A stretch of DNA of 64,000 nucleotides, taken from the NCBI GenBank assembly GCA_015179045.1, contig WHUZ01000027.1:62001-126000 (forward strand). The letters are read 5' to 3'. The notes under the pieces are model-generated. The model was not told the origin of the DNA. It saw only the letters and a program-made list of their open reading frames with translations, and did not search any database. Position numbers and translations under genes: made by a program. How positions within the stretch are numbered: position 1 is the first letter of the stretch; every line of letters starts with the position of its first letter. Positions 46,201 through 58,000 of this stretch are shown piece by piece. The DNA is from Kalaharituber pfeilii (lineage: Eukaryota; Ascomycota; Pezizomycetes; Pezizales; Pezizaceae).

Positions 46201-49200
46201 AATTTCTATGAAATTTGATATTAGATCATCAGCATTAGGCCATCAAATAAAATCAATTTACTGTTCTTTGCTTTTGTTTTAATTGTTTGTTTCCCACCTG
46301 TTCTCGTGCCCAGACTCTCTTGGCACGCTTAAATAATTCGCGAAAGTTTCCCCGCCCTATCTCTTTGTCTTTTTTTCAATTGCACTCAAACTTGACTTTC
46401 GTTTCATCCAAATCTCTGGGCCCGTAGATCCGCCCAAGCCATATCACACACGCATCAACCACCTCCACATCCACCTGCACAACCGCTATTACTGCCAACA
46501 AAGCCCAACCCCCAACGATCAAATCCGTTGATTAACTCTTTTGACAGCGGTCACAGCCATTGCTGAAACCGTCCAATGCCTGCCTTACGTACCGGCGTGC
46601 CGGACATGGCATGACAAATGCGCGAAATTTAGAAATAAAGAGCAAAAAAAAGTATCCCAGAATGCAAGCTTGTTCTGCTTGTCAATCTCCCCATTCTCTG
46701 GTAACAAAGGCGCAAACGGAGAAAAAAAAAATTTCTATCTCTTTATGTTTCTCCTTTTCTTTCTTTTTTTCTCAGAAAATTTGACACATGATTTTGATAT
46801 TCACTTCTTAATTCCCAGCATTCGGGGTGAAGTGAAGTCGAAAATCCCCTCATATCTCACTGGCAAGTGCAGGCCGACCTCCCTCGCTCAGCTTCTGGTA
46901 AAAGCTTAATCTCCCTTGTATCAAAGAAACTTACAAGGTTGACATCAAAGCGATGGTAAATTTGAGTGACTTTTCGGCTTTATTATTTTTTCTCGAACTT
47001 CCGTGGCTGCCATCCTCAGCTAGCTGCTGGATTGCTCTGCCCAGCACCTGTGCCCGTTAACCCGCCTGCTGCAAACCCCGTGGGCCTGTGTCAGGTGGTC
47101 CCCTTTTTTTCCCATTCCTTTTTTCTTGTTCGTTGTCTGGTTGTCTTGTTCGCAGATTTGCAAATTACGCTCATTTGGTTAGTGTTTAGCAATTAACTTC
47201 CCCGCAAATTGGTGAAAAAGAAAAAGTCCAATAAGGTAAAAGTAGCGAGTGACAGTAGTGTTCTCGCCATGAGTTATAGTACCTTATAGAGGTTTGCCGT
47301 ATTTGGTGTGCAGGTTTCAATTAATCACTTTATGCATTTTTCTTCTCGACCCCGCCAGGTCCCTGTCAAGGGCCTTCATCATCAAGCACCTTCCCCTCTA
47401 TTTCTATTAAGTAAGCAAGTTACCCGACATATCGAAATCTCAAACATCAACTTTGAGCTCCTCCCATTATATTGCTGGTATTTCTTTTTTTTTTACTTGT
47501 TCCTGATCGATATGGCTGATGTTTCTCGTGACTCAATGGGGGATATAAGGTAAGTATGTAACGCTGTAATGATGCCCACGTGGGGGAGAAGTATGAAGGG
47601 GGGTATTAGACGGAGCTGTATTACCCCATATGTGTACAGACGTATGTATGATTTGTAATGTTAGTGACCAGCCTCGAGACTGGTTACAGACGTCCTCGAC
47701 TCGATGATACTCTAGACATGTCTGGAGTTTTCCTCCTTAATTAAATCAATCACTCATCGTCATCAATTATGTCCCTTTGCATGTGCTCGTGGCGATTTAG
47801 CAGCTGCGACAGAATGACGCCCGGATGAATGAAAAGGAGCAGGTTACCGATGACTAGTGAGGTCTTCGCCTATTTGTAGAATTTTTCAGAATTTGACGTT
47901 TATTTGAGATTAAGTAATTCTCCATCCTTCCATATGATGCTAAAGGTGATTCTCGGGGACAGAAACCGGTCGGTACACTAGTTCCGCAGTTGATTCCCAT
48001 ATTATCAATGACGGTAAAAAATGAACAAGGGGAAACTCGTAAATCTAAAAGCAAGGAAAATCCGGACCCAAGAGGAACCAAGAAAGAAGACCGAGAACGG
48101 GGATAGAAGAGCATAAGGCCGCGACGCTTAGCACTAATTTTCCGGATACATGGGAGGATCCTCCTCTGGGGATAGGATCACAGGATAAATCTACTTGACT
48201 AAACGGGCAGTGATGGCATCCCAGTGATGAATTTGACCAAGTCGTATGATGTATATGATGCAAATCCTATGATTCCATCCCATCTACCTACTTCATATCC
48301 CCGTACAAGTTCCCATAGCATGGGACATGCGAATCCCAGGGGGACAGGACGGGGCGAAAGTAACTCTAAAGACTTGACCTGTTTCCCAAGTTTCCTGTTG
48401 TGGGTCGCTCAGGAACCTACGCAGGTGGAGGAGACCCAGCGGCATATTTCATCATGTGGAAAGAAAATATCTTACCTTGCAATTCTGCGCAAGTATCGGG
48501 ATATCCCGTAATTGTTGTATGGACTGGCGATAGGATAATAGAGCATAGGGCCTTCATGTTCTGCTTGAGCCCGTAGCCGGACAAACCGATATTCCTTCGC
48601 ACATATGGCTTGTTAAATCTTTCCTCGTCTTTTTTTTCTCTCGTTTCTAGAGTGTGCAAAACGGTTGTTTGGACCAACAAGCACTAAGCACTGAGACCTA
48701 CGAGCGAAAGAGAAGTGGAAACGTAAACGGCCGGTAAAGTGGTAAAGGTGATGGTAAAGTAGGACCTGCTCCAAACTAGGCCTGGATAGCAGTGGACAGG
48801 TTGACAGCAATACCAGCTAATGCTAGGTAAACGCCCTCTACCTGGGCTCACGCACATCTGAAAGAAAGGAAAGTAAAGAAAAAAAAAAAAAAGAAAAAAA
48901 AAGCCTTTTTTTTTTATTTAATAAAAAAGAACGGAGAAAGAAACTAGTGGAAAGCTTTGTTGCCCCAGCTTATCCCAGCAAATTCGACACAAAGGGGTTG
49001 TGAGTGGAGTTTCTTTCACAAATACAAATACACTACACAAATGTCCAGTCAAAATGTTCAAATCGATGCGGGAACCATTTTCAAGATTTTTGGAACTTTT
49101 TTGTTCTTTGCATTTATTTTGGCTACCTTTCCTCCAATTTGTCTTTTTTTCTTTCTGTAGATGCAGTAAATATAGAAAATAAAAAGAACAAAGTCACTGC

Positions 49201-49717
49201 ACGAAGAGGATTTGCTCAACTCTTTTGTGATGCGCATTCCACTAAATATGATTTCATGACAAAGGAAATGATAAAATATCCCACAAAATTACAGATACAA
49301 CTTTGAGACGCCGATGCGATGAAGATTAAAATAAAGAAATTCAGACAAAGGAAATCCGTTAACTTGCACAAATATCACAATTACCGATACACCGGTGTCC
49401 CATGAAAGTAGGTATCATGAATAAAACGCCGCGCCCAAACAAAAGAAATAAGAGGGGAAAAAAAAAAGAAAAAAAAAGAAAAAGAAAAAGAAAAAAATTA
49501 AAAAATTAAGAAAAAAGAAAACCTAATCAAGAACTCAAAATTATGCCTGCCGTTTGTTGCTCCGCCAGAATGAAGTGACCCCCAAATTTAAGAAATCGTA
49601 AAGCCATAATGTGATGATAACAAAGAACGCCGTACGGATGCCAGAATACCTAAACCCCACTTGTATACATCCAATCCATCGCTTTGATGTTTTTGTTTTT
49701 GTTTGTGATTATTTCCT
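46201..49717. other. Possible transcribed non-coding or short-ORF region
   Basis: A C/T-rich stretch at about 46300-46510 looks like a fungal transcription start region. Further on, an ATG at 47512 opens twelve codons (MADVSRDSMGDI) ending at an excellent donor (GTAAGT at 47550), but no matching downstream coding exon was found. A 39-codon frame at 49041-49160 could encode a one-helix membrane peptide. Motif copies are at 46301-46315 and 47676-47691. The final few hundred bases should be the 3' untranslated region of the Mks1-like gene. Confidence 0.3.
49041..49160 (+). CDS. Possible 39-aa single-pass membrane microprotein
   Basis: The ATG sits in a favourable context (CACAAATGTC) and opens MSSQNVQIDAGTIFKIFGTF followed by a strongly hydrophobic segment, ending at TAG. 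A soluble start followed by one membrane helix is what small membrane proteins look like. However, the region is T-rich, so Phe/Leu codons are expected by chance. A GTGAGT at about 49000 and a pyrimidine-rich CTGTAG at 49155-49160 suggest it could instead be an intron. Confidence 0.2.
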   Translation: MSSQNVQIDAGTIFKIFGTFLFFAFILATFPPICLFFFL

Positions 49718-51247
49718 TCACCACCCCTTGGTGTGATACTCATTGGAAGCATCAAAGAAGTGATTCCATGAATTGTTCTTGGTTGCCTCGGCGCTAGACA
49801 TATTACTGAGTTGGGGGAACTCCCTCAACTTGGACATTTCAGTGTGAGCAGTGTGTCGTCGCTTGAGGACAGCTTGAGCCGTGGTATCCTTTTGCTTGCG
49901 CTCAATGAGAAGGTTTTGTCGCAATGACTCGGTGAGCTCGGTAGCAAGCATGTTTCGGCGGGTGGTGCGTGGTGAGAGAAGTGGTGGATGAGTGGCCACT
50001 GTAGGTCTAGCAGTAATCTTGAGCCCACCCATCAGTGAGATTGGGGAGTCTTGTGATGGAGATGGTGCAAGAGATGGTCCTTGAGGGCTGGTGGTTCTTG
50101 AGCGAAGGGCAGGTGTCGAGCGAGAGCCAGCGAGATTGGCAGCACGGCCGGTTTCGCAAAGGAGGGTAGAAAGAAGGGAGCGGCGAGAAGGCAATTGCTG
50201 CTTTGGCAGGTCATCCTGGCGCTGGAACATAGGCTCTGGGCTAGAGGAGAGGCTGTCGCTGACAGAGTCCCAGTCAGACTCATCGTCATCAATGGCACTC
50301 TCATCCAACTCCTCCTCGGTAGTGTAATCTTCGTCATCGTCTTCGTAGGTAGTTTTTGTGACAGCTTCCTCGTTGAAGGAAGCACGTTTGCGTCCGGAGT
50401 CTCGGTAGGCAGGATACTGCTCCATGCAAGAGGAAGCATCGCTGGAACCGGAACCAATGATCCACATATTCTTCTTTTGCTGCGGTTTCTCCGCTGACTC
50501 TGGCTCGACCTTGTGTGATCGGATGGAGGAAGAAATGTGCGCTGGAGAGAATCCTCGGACAATGCTGGGAGTCTCTTGAGGTTTTGAAGTCTCGCTTGGT
50601 GGTGCTTGAGGCATCGCATTTGGTTGGGGCGCACTCGTCTGGACGGGTGTTGGCGCAACCTTTTGCACCTTCTGCGGGGGGACGCTCTGAGGCCTGTGGG
50701 TTAGGATGTCGTCTGTCCGCATGTCACCAACAAGTTTTGCAAGGTGAACTGGTGTCATATGCTTCTCCTTCCCTCGGCTGGATTCTCGTCGGATGAGTTG
50801 TGGCCTGGCACCCTTGATCTGGATGAAATCTGATCGGGATTCTGATTGTGGCGATGTGGCAGACTCAGATGCAACGCTCTCGACGCTCTCCGAGAGTGGT
50901 GGCATGTCGGCATATGTAGTGTCGCATTCTCGTCGTACAGGCTTGACCTCCATCGCTGGGACTGTTGCTGAGCTAGATTCTGGCTCCTCGGGCTCCTCGG
51001 GTATTGTAGTCTCCCTGTGCCAAAGTCTCCAGCTGAGGTTCTCTAGTCGTCGTCCATTCTCTAGCGAATCTGCACATTTCGAGAAGACTACCAACACCGT
51101 TAGCATACGACCATTGCTGCCGGCCAGCTGGGCTTGGAGCAACGTACTGGTCCACATTGTGAAGAGATTGTCCACATTAGTGGTGTCGACCTTGGCAATG
51201 TCTGTTACGCTCACTGAGAGCACTGGGCTTGCTAAGCGTGAAGGCAT
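49718..51247 (-). CDS. Mks1-like regulator with AreA-type DUF1752 motif and DUF3295 domain
   Basis: Members of this fungal family include yeast Mks1, a regulator in nitrogen and retrograde signalling. The short N-terminal motif is also shared with AreA-type GATA factors (PF08550). Two exons are joined, 51247-51148 and 51087-49718, giving 489 aa from the ATG at 51247. The 60-bp intron (GTACGT...TTGGTAG, with CTAAC) is a multiple of three with no stop, so the unspliced frame also reads through as 509 aa. Splicing restores the family block NLFTMWTIFSKCADSLENGRRLENLSWRLWHRET at residues 28-60. The middle is disordered, rich in Ser/Pro/Gln. From about residue 235 the DUF3295 pattern follows: MWIIGSGSSD, an acidic stretch (about 276-300), EPMFQRQDD, SRRSLLSTLL, RSRTTSPQGPSLA, LSPRTTRRNMLATELTESLR and the ending WNHFFDASNEYHTKGW. 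No DNA-binding zinc finger is present. Confidence 0.9.
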   Translation of the reverse strand: MPSRLASPVLSVSVTDIAKVDTTNVDNLFTMWTSTLLQAQLAGSNGRMLTVLVVFSKCADSLENGRRLENLSWRLWHRETTIPEEPEEPESSSATVPAMEVKPVRRECDTTYADMPPLSESVESVASESATSPQSESRSDFIQIKGARPQLIRRESSRGKEKHMTPVHLAKLVGDMRTDDILTHRPQSVPPQKVQKVAPTPVQTSAPQPNAMPQAPPSETSKPQETPSIVRGFSPAHISSSIRSHKVEPESAEKPQQKKNMWIIGSGSSDASSCMEQYPAYRDSGRKRASFNEEAVTKTTYEDDDEDYTTEEELDESAIDDDESDWDSVSDSLSSSPEPMFQRQDDLPKQQLPSRRSLLSTLLCETGRAANLAGSRSTPALRSRTTSPQGPSLAPSPSQDSPISLMGGLKITARPTVATHPPLLSPRTTRRNMLATELTESLRQNLLIERKQKDTTAQAVLKRRHTAHTEMSKLREFPQLSNMSSAEATKNNSWNHFFDASNEYHTKGW

Positions 51248-51770
51248 GGCTGTATGTCTGCGGGCACTCGATGCAGGGCTGGTTGATCGAGGGTGTTTCT
51301 TGAGGGTGAATGCTGGGAATTCGCAGATAGTTGGAGATCCTTGGGGGCTGGTGATGGACTGTGGGGGAGGGGTAGTGTATGTGGGTGTCCGGGGAGGTTA
51401 TGTACTATTGAACCTCTGATGTGGTCTTGGAGGGGGGGGTGGATATCGAGCTGGAGTAGAGCGGAATGGGAGGTATTTGTATAATTGACGGGAATTTAAT
51501 CTGTGGGACTTCTAGCTCTGAGTCGGGATGGGAGGGGTGCACATGTTGGGTGGGTAGGGATATTAGAATTTGGGGGTGGGTGCGAGGGGGGGGTCGAGCC
51601 GGGGGCGCGAGAGTTAAGTCTGGTTTCGTGCCAGCGGTGGGTGTGTGGCCGGGGGGGGGCGAGAGGTCGAGTGGGAGAGTGGGAGGGTGGGATGGCAGGT
51701 GGGCGGTGCCTGGGTGCTGCGCTGCTTGCTGCTTGCTGCTGCCGGCAGTGCTAAAGCGGCGGGCGCTCGC

Positions 51771-51851
51771 CCCAGCGCAGCCCAGCGCAGCCCAACGCAG
51801 CCCAGCTGAGAGCGAACGCTACAGCCCAGCCCAGCCCAGCCCAGCCCAGCC
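51771..51851 (+). repeat. CCCAGCGCAG and CAGCC tandem repeat
   Basis: About three units of a 10-base repeat (CCCAGCGCAG, one copy with AACG) are followed after a 16-base break by six units of the 5-base repeat CAGCC. Confidence 0.85.
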
Positions 51852-52050
51852 TTTCGCCCCGACCGGCGCCCGCTGCGCTCTCCCCGCCCGTGCAACTTCC
51901 CGCTACGTACAACCCCCCCCCAAACCCGCACCCGCGACTGCCTGCCTCTGCTGGCTCGGGTGAAATTCGGAGGCCCAAAGGGCTAGCAAATTTCGTCCCT
52001 TCGCTCTCACCGCACACAACCCAGTCCCCACATCGTGTGCGCGTCTGTGT

Positions 52051-52070
52051 CCCCCCCCCCCCCCCCCCCC
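52051..52070 (+). repeat. Homopolymer of 20 C
   Basis: Uninterrupted C run, followed by further CCCTCC tracts. Confidence 0.95.
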
Positions 52071-55000
52071 TCCCTCCCCCGCTCGACCCCCGAGATACCG
52101 CCGCGGCCAAGAATTAATTGAGAGTGGGGACCCAGGCACCGAGGCAAACGTGAGCTAGCAGCGAAAAACAACACCCCCCCCACCCCCCCCCGTCCCTGGA
52201 ATATCGTCTGTGTCTTCTCCAAATATTGTAAACAGCCCCCTCCCAATCACCTAAGCTGCTGGTCCCCATCGAGGCCCTCGCCCGGCCCTCAAGCCCAAAC
52301 TACGAATCTCCCCCCCCACCCCCCCCCGAATGAAATAAAACGTACTACCGGTATCTCGTGCCTCCCCCTCACACACGCCCTCATCCAGTCCACATCTCCT
52401 CGCACGTGCTAGACCAGAGCAGTTCGGCATATTGGTCAGGATGGAGAGCACAGTAATAAAACGTACAAGCAAATAATAACGAAAGGGAAAATGTAATGGT
52501 TAGGCTACTGTGGACAGACACAAGGCATCTGACAGCCAATTGGCTCCAATCCAGCTTGAGGAGCCAAACTCCGCCCGAAAAAGGCGTGGAAACAATTCTG
52601 ATACTACCAGTCACCCGTGCCCCATGAGAATTTGGCGCCTCAGAGGGCATGTCAATGGATAGAAAGCAGTGCGCACATGTCTCTTCCTCACCAACTCTAC
52701 GTTTCATTGGCTATCCACTTCTAACAAGTCTCCAAACAAAATAACAGTGACGGCTTCCTAGTCATACAAAACCAGATCGCCGCATACCCGCCGTAAAATG
52801 AGCATTTCTTACATTTTCCTCAAGCCGCGGGCAGAACCGCAGATCACGTTGTTGGTGTTGGTTTGGCATGGGCCTGAGAGATGCGTGGGGTAAGAGAGAC
52901 TTAGAGTAGGAGGACCCTAGAAAAAGAAACAAAATATCATCAAGTAAAACAACAACCATTGCACACACCGGGAAAAAGAGAAGAATAGAAAGTTCCGTCT
53001 CACATTCCTTTCACTCTCCAGACAAACCAATGCCCCTCCTCAGTCAATTTCGTAGTCAGAGGGCCCCACCAGTACCCCCCTAGGTACTACTTCCTTAACT
53101 TAACGGCGACATAAGGTCCAGACAGAAGTACGCGTCGCAGTTTCTTTAGGATATTCTCTATATGTACTGACGACCCCAAACAGCGAATTCTGAGAATGGC
53201 CTTCATGCTGTACCATCGACCTGCAGCTGTTGATACAGTACTGAGCAGGAGTCATTTGGCGGTCGCCATCTGCAATGGCATTGTCGCTTCCTGCAGCGCG
53301 CAAGCAACCGACTGCAGCTACGACATCACCAGGCCTAGAGGCACAGGCGCGATCCGTCGGATCAGTGCGGTTAAGATTCAGCAAAAAGTGCTCCGGCTCT
53401 CGGAGGCTATAAACTTCATACCCCATTGAACTGAAGCACCTGCGACAAAGCGAAAAGCTGCCCCACAAGTCGACCATAACAGATCTCCTGTTGCAGGTCC
53501 GGTTGCACTAGGACGTCGTGGCTCTCGACTAGCGACACTGAGCGCGTTGCCAGAAAGATGCGCTCTTCCTAATTCCTTATGCCTTCCTTTCCAGGTAGCG
53601 TAGGTACTTCTCGCTAGCATGGAGGCAGCTCTCGGTAGTTCACCCTGTCCCAGGCTACACTCTGGCATGTGCTCCAGACGCTGAACCCATAGAGTTCAGG
53701 AGCACATCATACTGTTTTGGAACACTTCCCTTATCCCAACTCCGTGACGACAGTGTCCTCATCCGATCTCGCCCGGTGCGGTGAGCAGAGCTGAGTGCGG
53801 CAGCCTCGAGAAGCACCATTAGGAATTGCTCTGCTGCGTGCGTACTGGAATTGGCTGCGGAGACCTCGTCTCACGATGAGTCTTAATTGTAGTTGTAGAT
53901 TGAGTAATCACAATTGCATCTGTCCAATAATGCAACGCAGTGATTTTCTTTTTCAGTCAGCTAGGTCAGCGTGACTTCGCCTTGACGGACTGCCCTCGCG
54001 AATGGCCCAGCGAATATATTTTCTCCCCAGCAGCCAACTGCGATGGTCATTGTTTCACTACCGCGGTATGTATGCTGATAGGTACGCCGTCCACATCGCT
54101 GTAATCTAAGAAGCTGAATCGTACACGTGAAGGCTGACGACTATTAAAAGATTGTGGTCATTCTCCGCTTCTTTCTGGGGCCCCAGATTTGGCTGCTGAC
54201 CGACAGAATCCCGCACCCCAGCCGGTCGAGTGACCTGGAGTGCCATGGAGAGCCGCAGTGCTGCGAAGCCACCAGCACGCCTGGTCAATCCTGCGTTTGC
54301 CGATAAAGCTCGGTATCGCAACAATACGTAACCGCCAAACGGACTCAGGAGGAAGCCGAGGCCACGATGTTCTCGAGCGCGGGGGTGGGCCCAGCGCAAG
54401 GACTCAATCCGAAACGTCACGGCAGTGATCACGATGGCGCCGGCGGGTCTAGGTACTGGTGGCAAGTCCCAGCTACCATGGGGAGCTACCCCAAGCGGGT
54501 GTCCTCGTGATGGTCGCAGGCTTCCACAGCTACGGCCACGGTGCTGCGAGAAGCGCGCGATCTCGCTGCCAGAAGGAGTAACGTGAGCGATGCGTTGGCA
54601 CTCTTCAGTTGATATGACGACGTCCCCAGGTTCCAGTTGTGGGGATGACCTGAAATAAGCCTGGGTAGTCTGGGACCCTGGGATTGCCAAAGCCTCCCCA
54701 CAATAGCCAAGGTGGGCCCTGAATCTGGCAGCGGCTGTGGAGCGTGCTGTGTTCCGCCACCCAGGGCTTGCGGGAGGCGCCAAGCAGGACGGAGACGCCC
54801 TCCACGCCCAGGGCCTCCAGGAACAAGCTCATCCCCCCACAGGCTGTCATAATGCTGCTCCGCGCACCCGGCAGCGCGCTCCCCAGCAGGCCCCAGGGTC
54901 CTATACTGGCAGAAGTCGTGGGGAACGGGGAACAACACAGGTCAATCATCTGGAGCTTGGGAAATTGGCAGGTTCATGGGCTTCCAGCCGTTCTAGCTTT

Positions 55001-58000
55001 GTGCCATTCTCTTGACATCGCATTTCGGTTCTCTGACTTAGAGTTGCCGTACGGTAGATGACGTCCGTCTCCAAGTTCCACAGTCATGGGTTGAGGTTGC
55101 AATCATAATTCCTGCCATGGCCCTATTCTCCGAATGTCTGGTCTGGAACTTACCTCTAACCTTTGACCCTCACAGAATTATCACGAGTAATCTGCAGACC
55201 GCTAATTTACGCTCAAATTTTCTCCTGTGCATGCCTGGTCCTTCCAGAGCGCCTAATCAAGTACGTCGTGCACCATGAGGGCGGGGGAACGTTAAGCAGG
55301 CCTCCATTTGCATAAATTAATATGGCACATGAGCATTGGCGCACTATACAAGCCAGCCGAGGGCATAAGGACCCTTCCACACTATATTACAACAGAGCTA
55401 TAAGAGATAGATGTGGGGAGCTTTGGTAATGTTGTTTAGCAAAAATTCAGTGGCATGCTGGAGCATTCTTCTCCACATACATACTCCGGTTGAGCTCTCT
55501 CCATTATATAAGACTCGAACATATGACTACTTTCTCCTGCCTCATGTACACCGTTTGAATTGGCGGGTAAATTCAAGCTTTCATTGGACACAGACATTGA
55601 GAAGAGGTGACATACTGAAAGCAGTAGGAATGAAAAGTGGATGCGCATTACATGAGTTTCCGGAACCATGGGACATTGCAAACTGTTATGTGGAATTTCT
55701 GTTACTGCACTTCAACCCAAAACGACGTTCTTAGTCGGCTAGGCAGGAAAGCAATCTGAGAGATGTCGTGAGGAGATCCCCACAATACTTTAATATAAAC
55801 CCGTTTAAACACACCCGGTAGCGTTGTTACGTTGACGGCCCTGCCATCCGAAACACTTCCAGAAGGCTTCCTGGTGACTACAACTTCCGTATTTAGCAAG
55901 TACCAGCATACATATTATCCGATAAGCGATTATCCGTGCACCGAGACACCGCGCATTTCATTTCGCGAGCTAAAGTGGCTGCTTGCAGTTTTTTGCAGGC
56001 AAATTTCGACATACATAACCAACGAAATATTACGATGAAATGCAGGCTTAGTCTGATGCCGCAGGCCTTATCGCTCCGTAACATTTCGGCAATTTAGCGA
56101 AATGTGCAACTTCCAGGCACAGGCTGGCTGCGCCATGCTGGATAAGTATGTGTGTATTCCAAGTTTGATGACCACACTGCAGAGTGGTATGGCAATTTTT
56201 TATCCAACCCTCACTCAATTCCGACGTGCGATTTCCTAACTCACAATTGCAGGTAATTGATAGCGAGATGCCAGATCGGCAAAGGTGCATTACAATGGGC
56301 CCAGTTGACGGACGGTAGTTTGGATAGATAATGGTACAGCTCTCATGCTCTTATCTAAGCAGAGATTTCGTGATTAGGTACTAGGAGGGCGCCAACATAA
56401 GCGGTAATAACCAGCCTCCTTGATATCAGACCCCAAAACTCATGTAAGGGACCTTCGGCAGTTGGATGCTTTTGCTCTACTTTTCCTAGGAAACTCTCCA
56501 ACATCCCTGCTAGACCTTTTGCAGCATGATTTTCTGCACATTCTCATACATTTCATACATGGCCGGATACATGGGACAGTTTTTCCAGTGTTTGAAATGA
56601 AACAATACAACCACGGGCTGCTATTTAGAAAGATCGGGGTCCGAAGTGTTTGAACCCAGTGTTCAAACTTGTTACAACCTAGATTATTCGGGCCGATTAT
56701 AAGCAGAAGCATTGTACTACCATTAGACACTGACAAATTTTCCAGACTGCACCGGAGTCAGGGTCTTCGATAAGTACATAACAATGCAGGTACATGCGTG
56801 ATGGACGGGTACAATCTGAGATGCATCGTTGTATACGGTATATTGAAGGAATCTTGCAGGAATTATGCAGACAACGATACGCTACATACAGGATTACGTG
56901 AGTTCAACCCCGCGCATTACTCCGCGAGTCTAGGACATTGAGACGAAGAGCTAAGCGAGAGATCCACACGGACAACACTCGGAGGGGGAAAAAAAAAAAA
57001 AGAAAGAAAGAAGTAGAGTACCGTACATAGCAGAAGAAAAAGAAACATACAGTACTGGAGTACAAGCAAAGAAACCTCACGCGGTACTTGACGTCCGGAT
57101 TGGGTCATGATTCATGGATTGAAAAGACATGCATAATCGTTGGATTCAAATACAGTACCCGAGGCGGCTACATTTTCTAAATTGGGCAACTGAACTTCCG
57201 GAGGGCAAACAGGTTAGGGCCTTATGTGGCAATGCTATAACAGTTGGTTGTCAGTACTCCCCACGCAGTCTATGCTTAGTTGCAACTTCTTGCTGTTTTG
57301 CTGATGTGTGTGATGCGCAGTGAGCCCACGTGCAACATTCCTAATCCCACTCGCTGTGGATGGATATAAAGGGCCATTTCCGTATTGGGCATGCTCACAC
57401 GAAATCCAAGACTGCTATTATGTTACTTGACGGGCCGGGCTTGATGAGGTGGTAAACACAGCTTGGCGCTTAAGCTGTGCTCAGCAGTCGGGTGCACGTG
57501 GCCATCTGCCGGGCAGCGGCACATGATCCCTCTTGTACTGCAACCCTACGAGCTTAGCGAGCTCCTCTTTTACGGTCAAAATTTTGCAGCCAATCAGAGC
57601 TGGCATATATCAGCCTGCATTCAGCCAGTCCTCAACGTTGTCGAAGTTTGCAATTGGGCTGTGGAGACGGCATTCCCTGCAATATTCCACACTAGAGGAG
57701 AGCAGATGCTTACTTCTCTAATGCATAAGCAGTCCAGTTCTCAAACCTGGGGAAGTGGAGTGTGACACAGCGCCCGTGTCAGTCTGTCACTGAAAGTAGG
57801 AAGTAGCAGCGGGAGGATTGATCAACAACGGATCAAGCAGAGGCAGAAAAGGCCGATTCAGAGCTTACAGCGATCTGAAATGAATTTGCATGGCAGCGGC
57901 TTATCCAACAGCAAATGCAGTACGAATGTTTGATGCACCCCAAACAACAGATTCAAGCCACTCTATTCCCGTTCCATTAGCTGATGCCTGGAGTGCTAAT

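Larger units (their letters stand above)
51248..52300. promoter_or_regulatory. Very C/G-rich leader and promoter of the Mks1-like gene
   Basis: An unusually biased kilobase. It contains G-runs on the + strand (51430-51670), a CCCAGCGCAG/CAGCC tandem array (51771-51851), 20 consecutive C (52051-52070) and further C-runs near 52170-52320. The frames open here on both strands are translations of these biased tracts. As the Mks1-like gene is on the minus strand, its transcript leader would be correspondingly biased. Confidence 0.5.

Noticed and set aside
53100..53668. Minus-strand frames with several Cys residues, possible small secreted protein
   Set aside because: No signal peptide, no family Cys spacing, and no splice signals joining the frames. 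The opposite strand is equally open.
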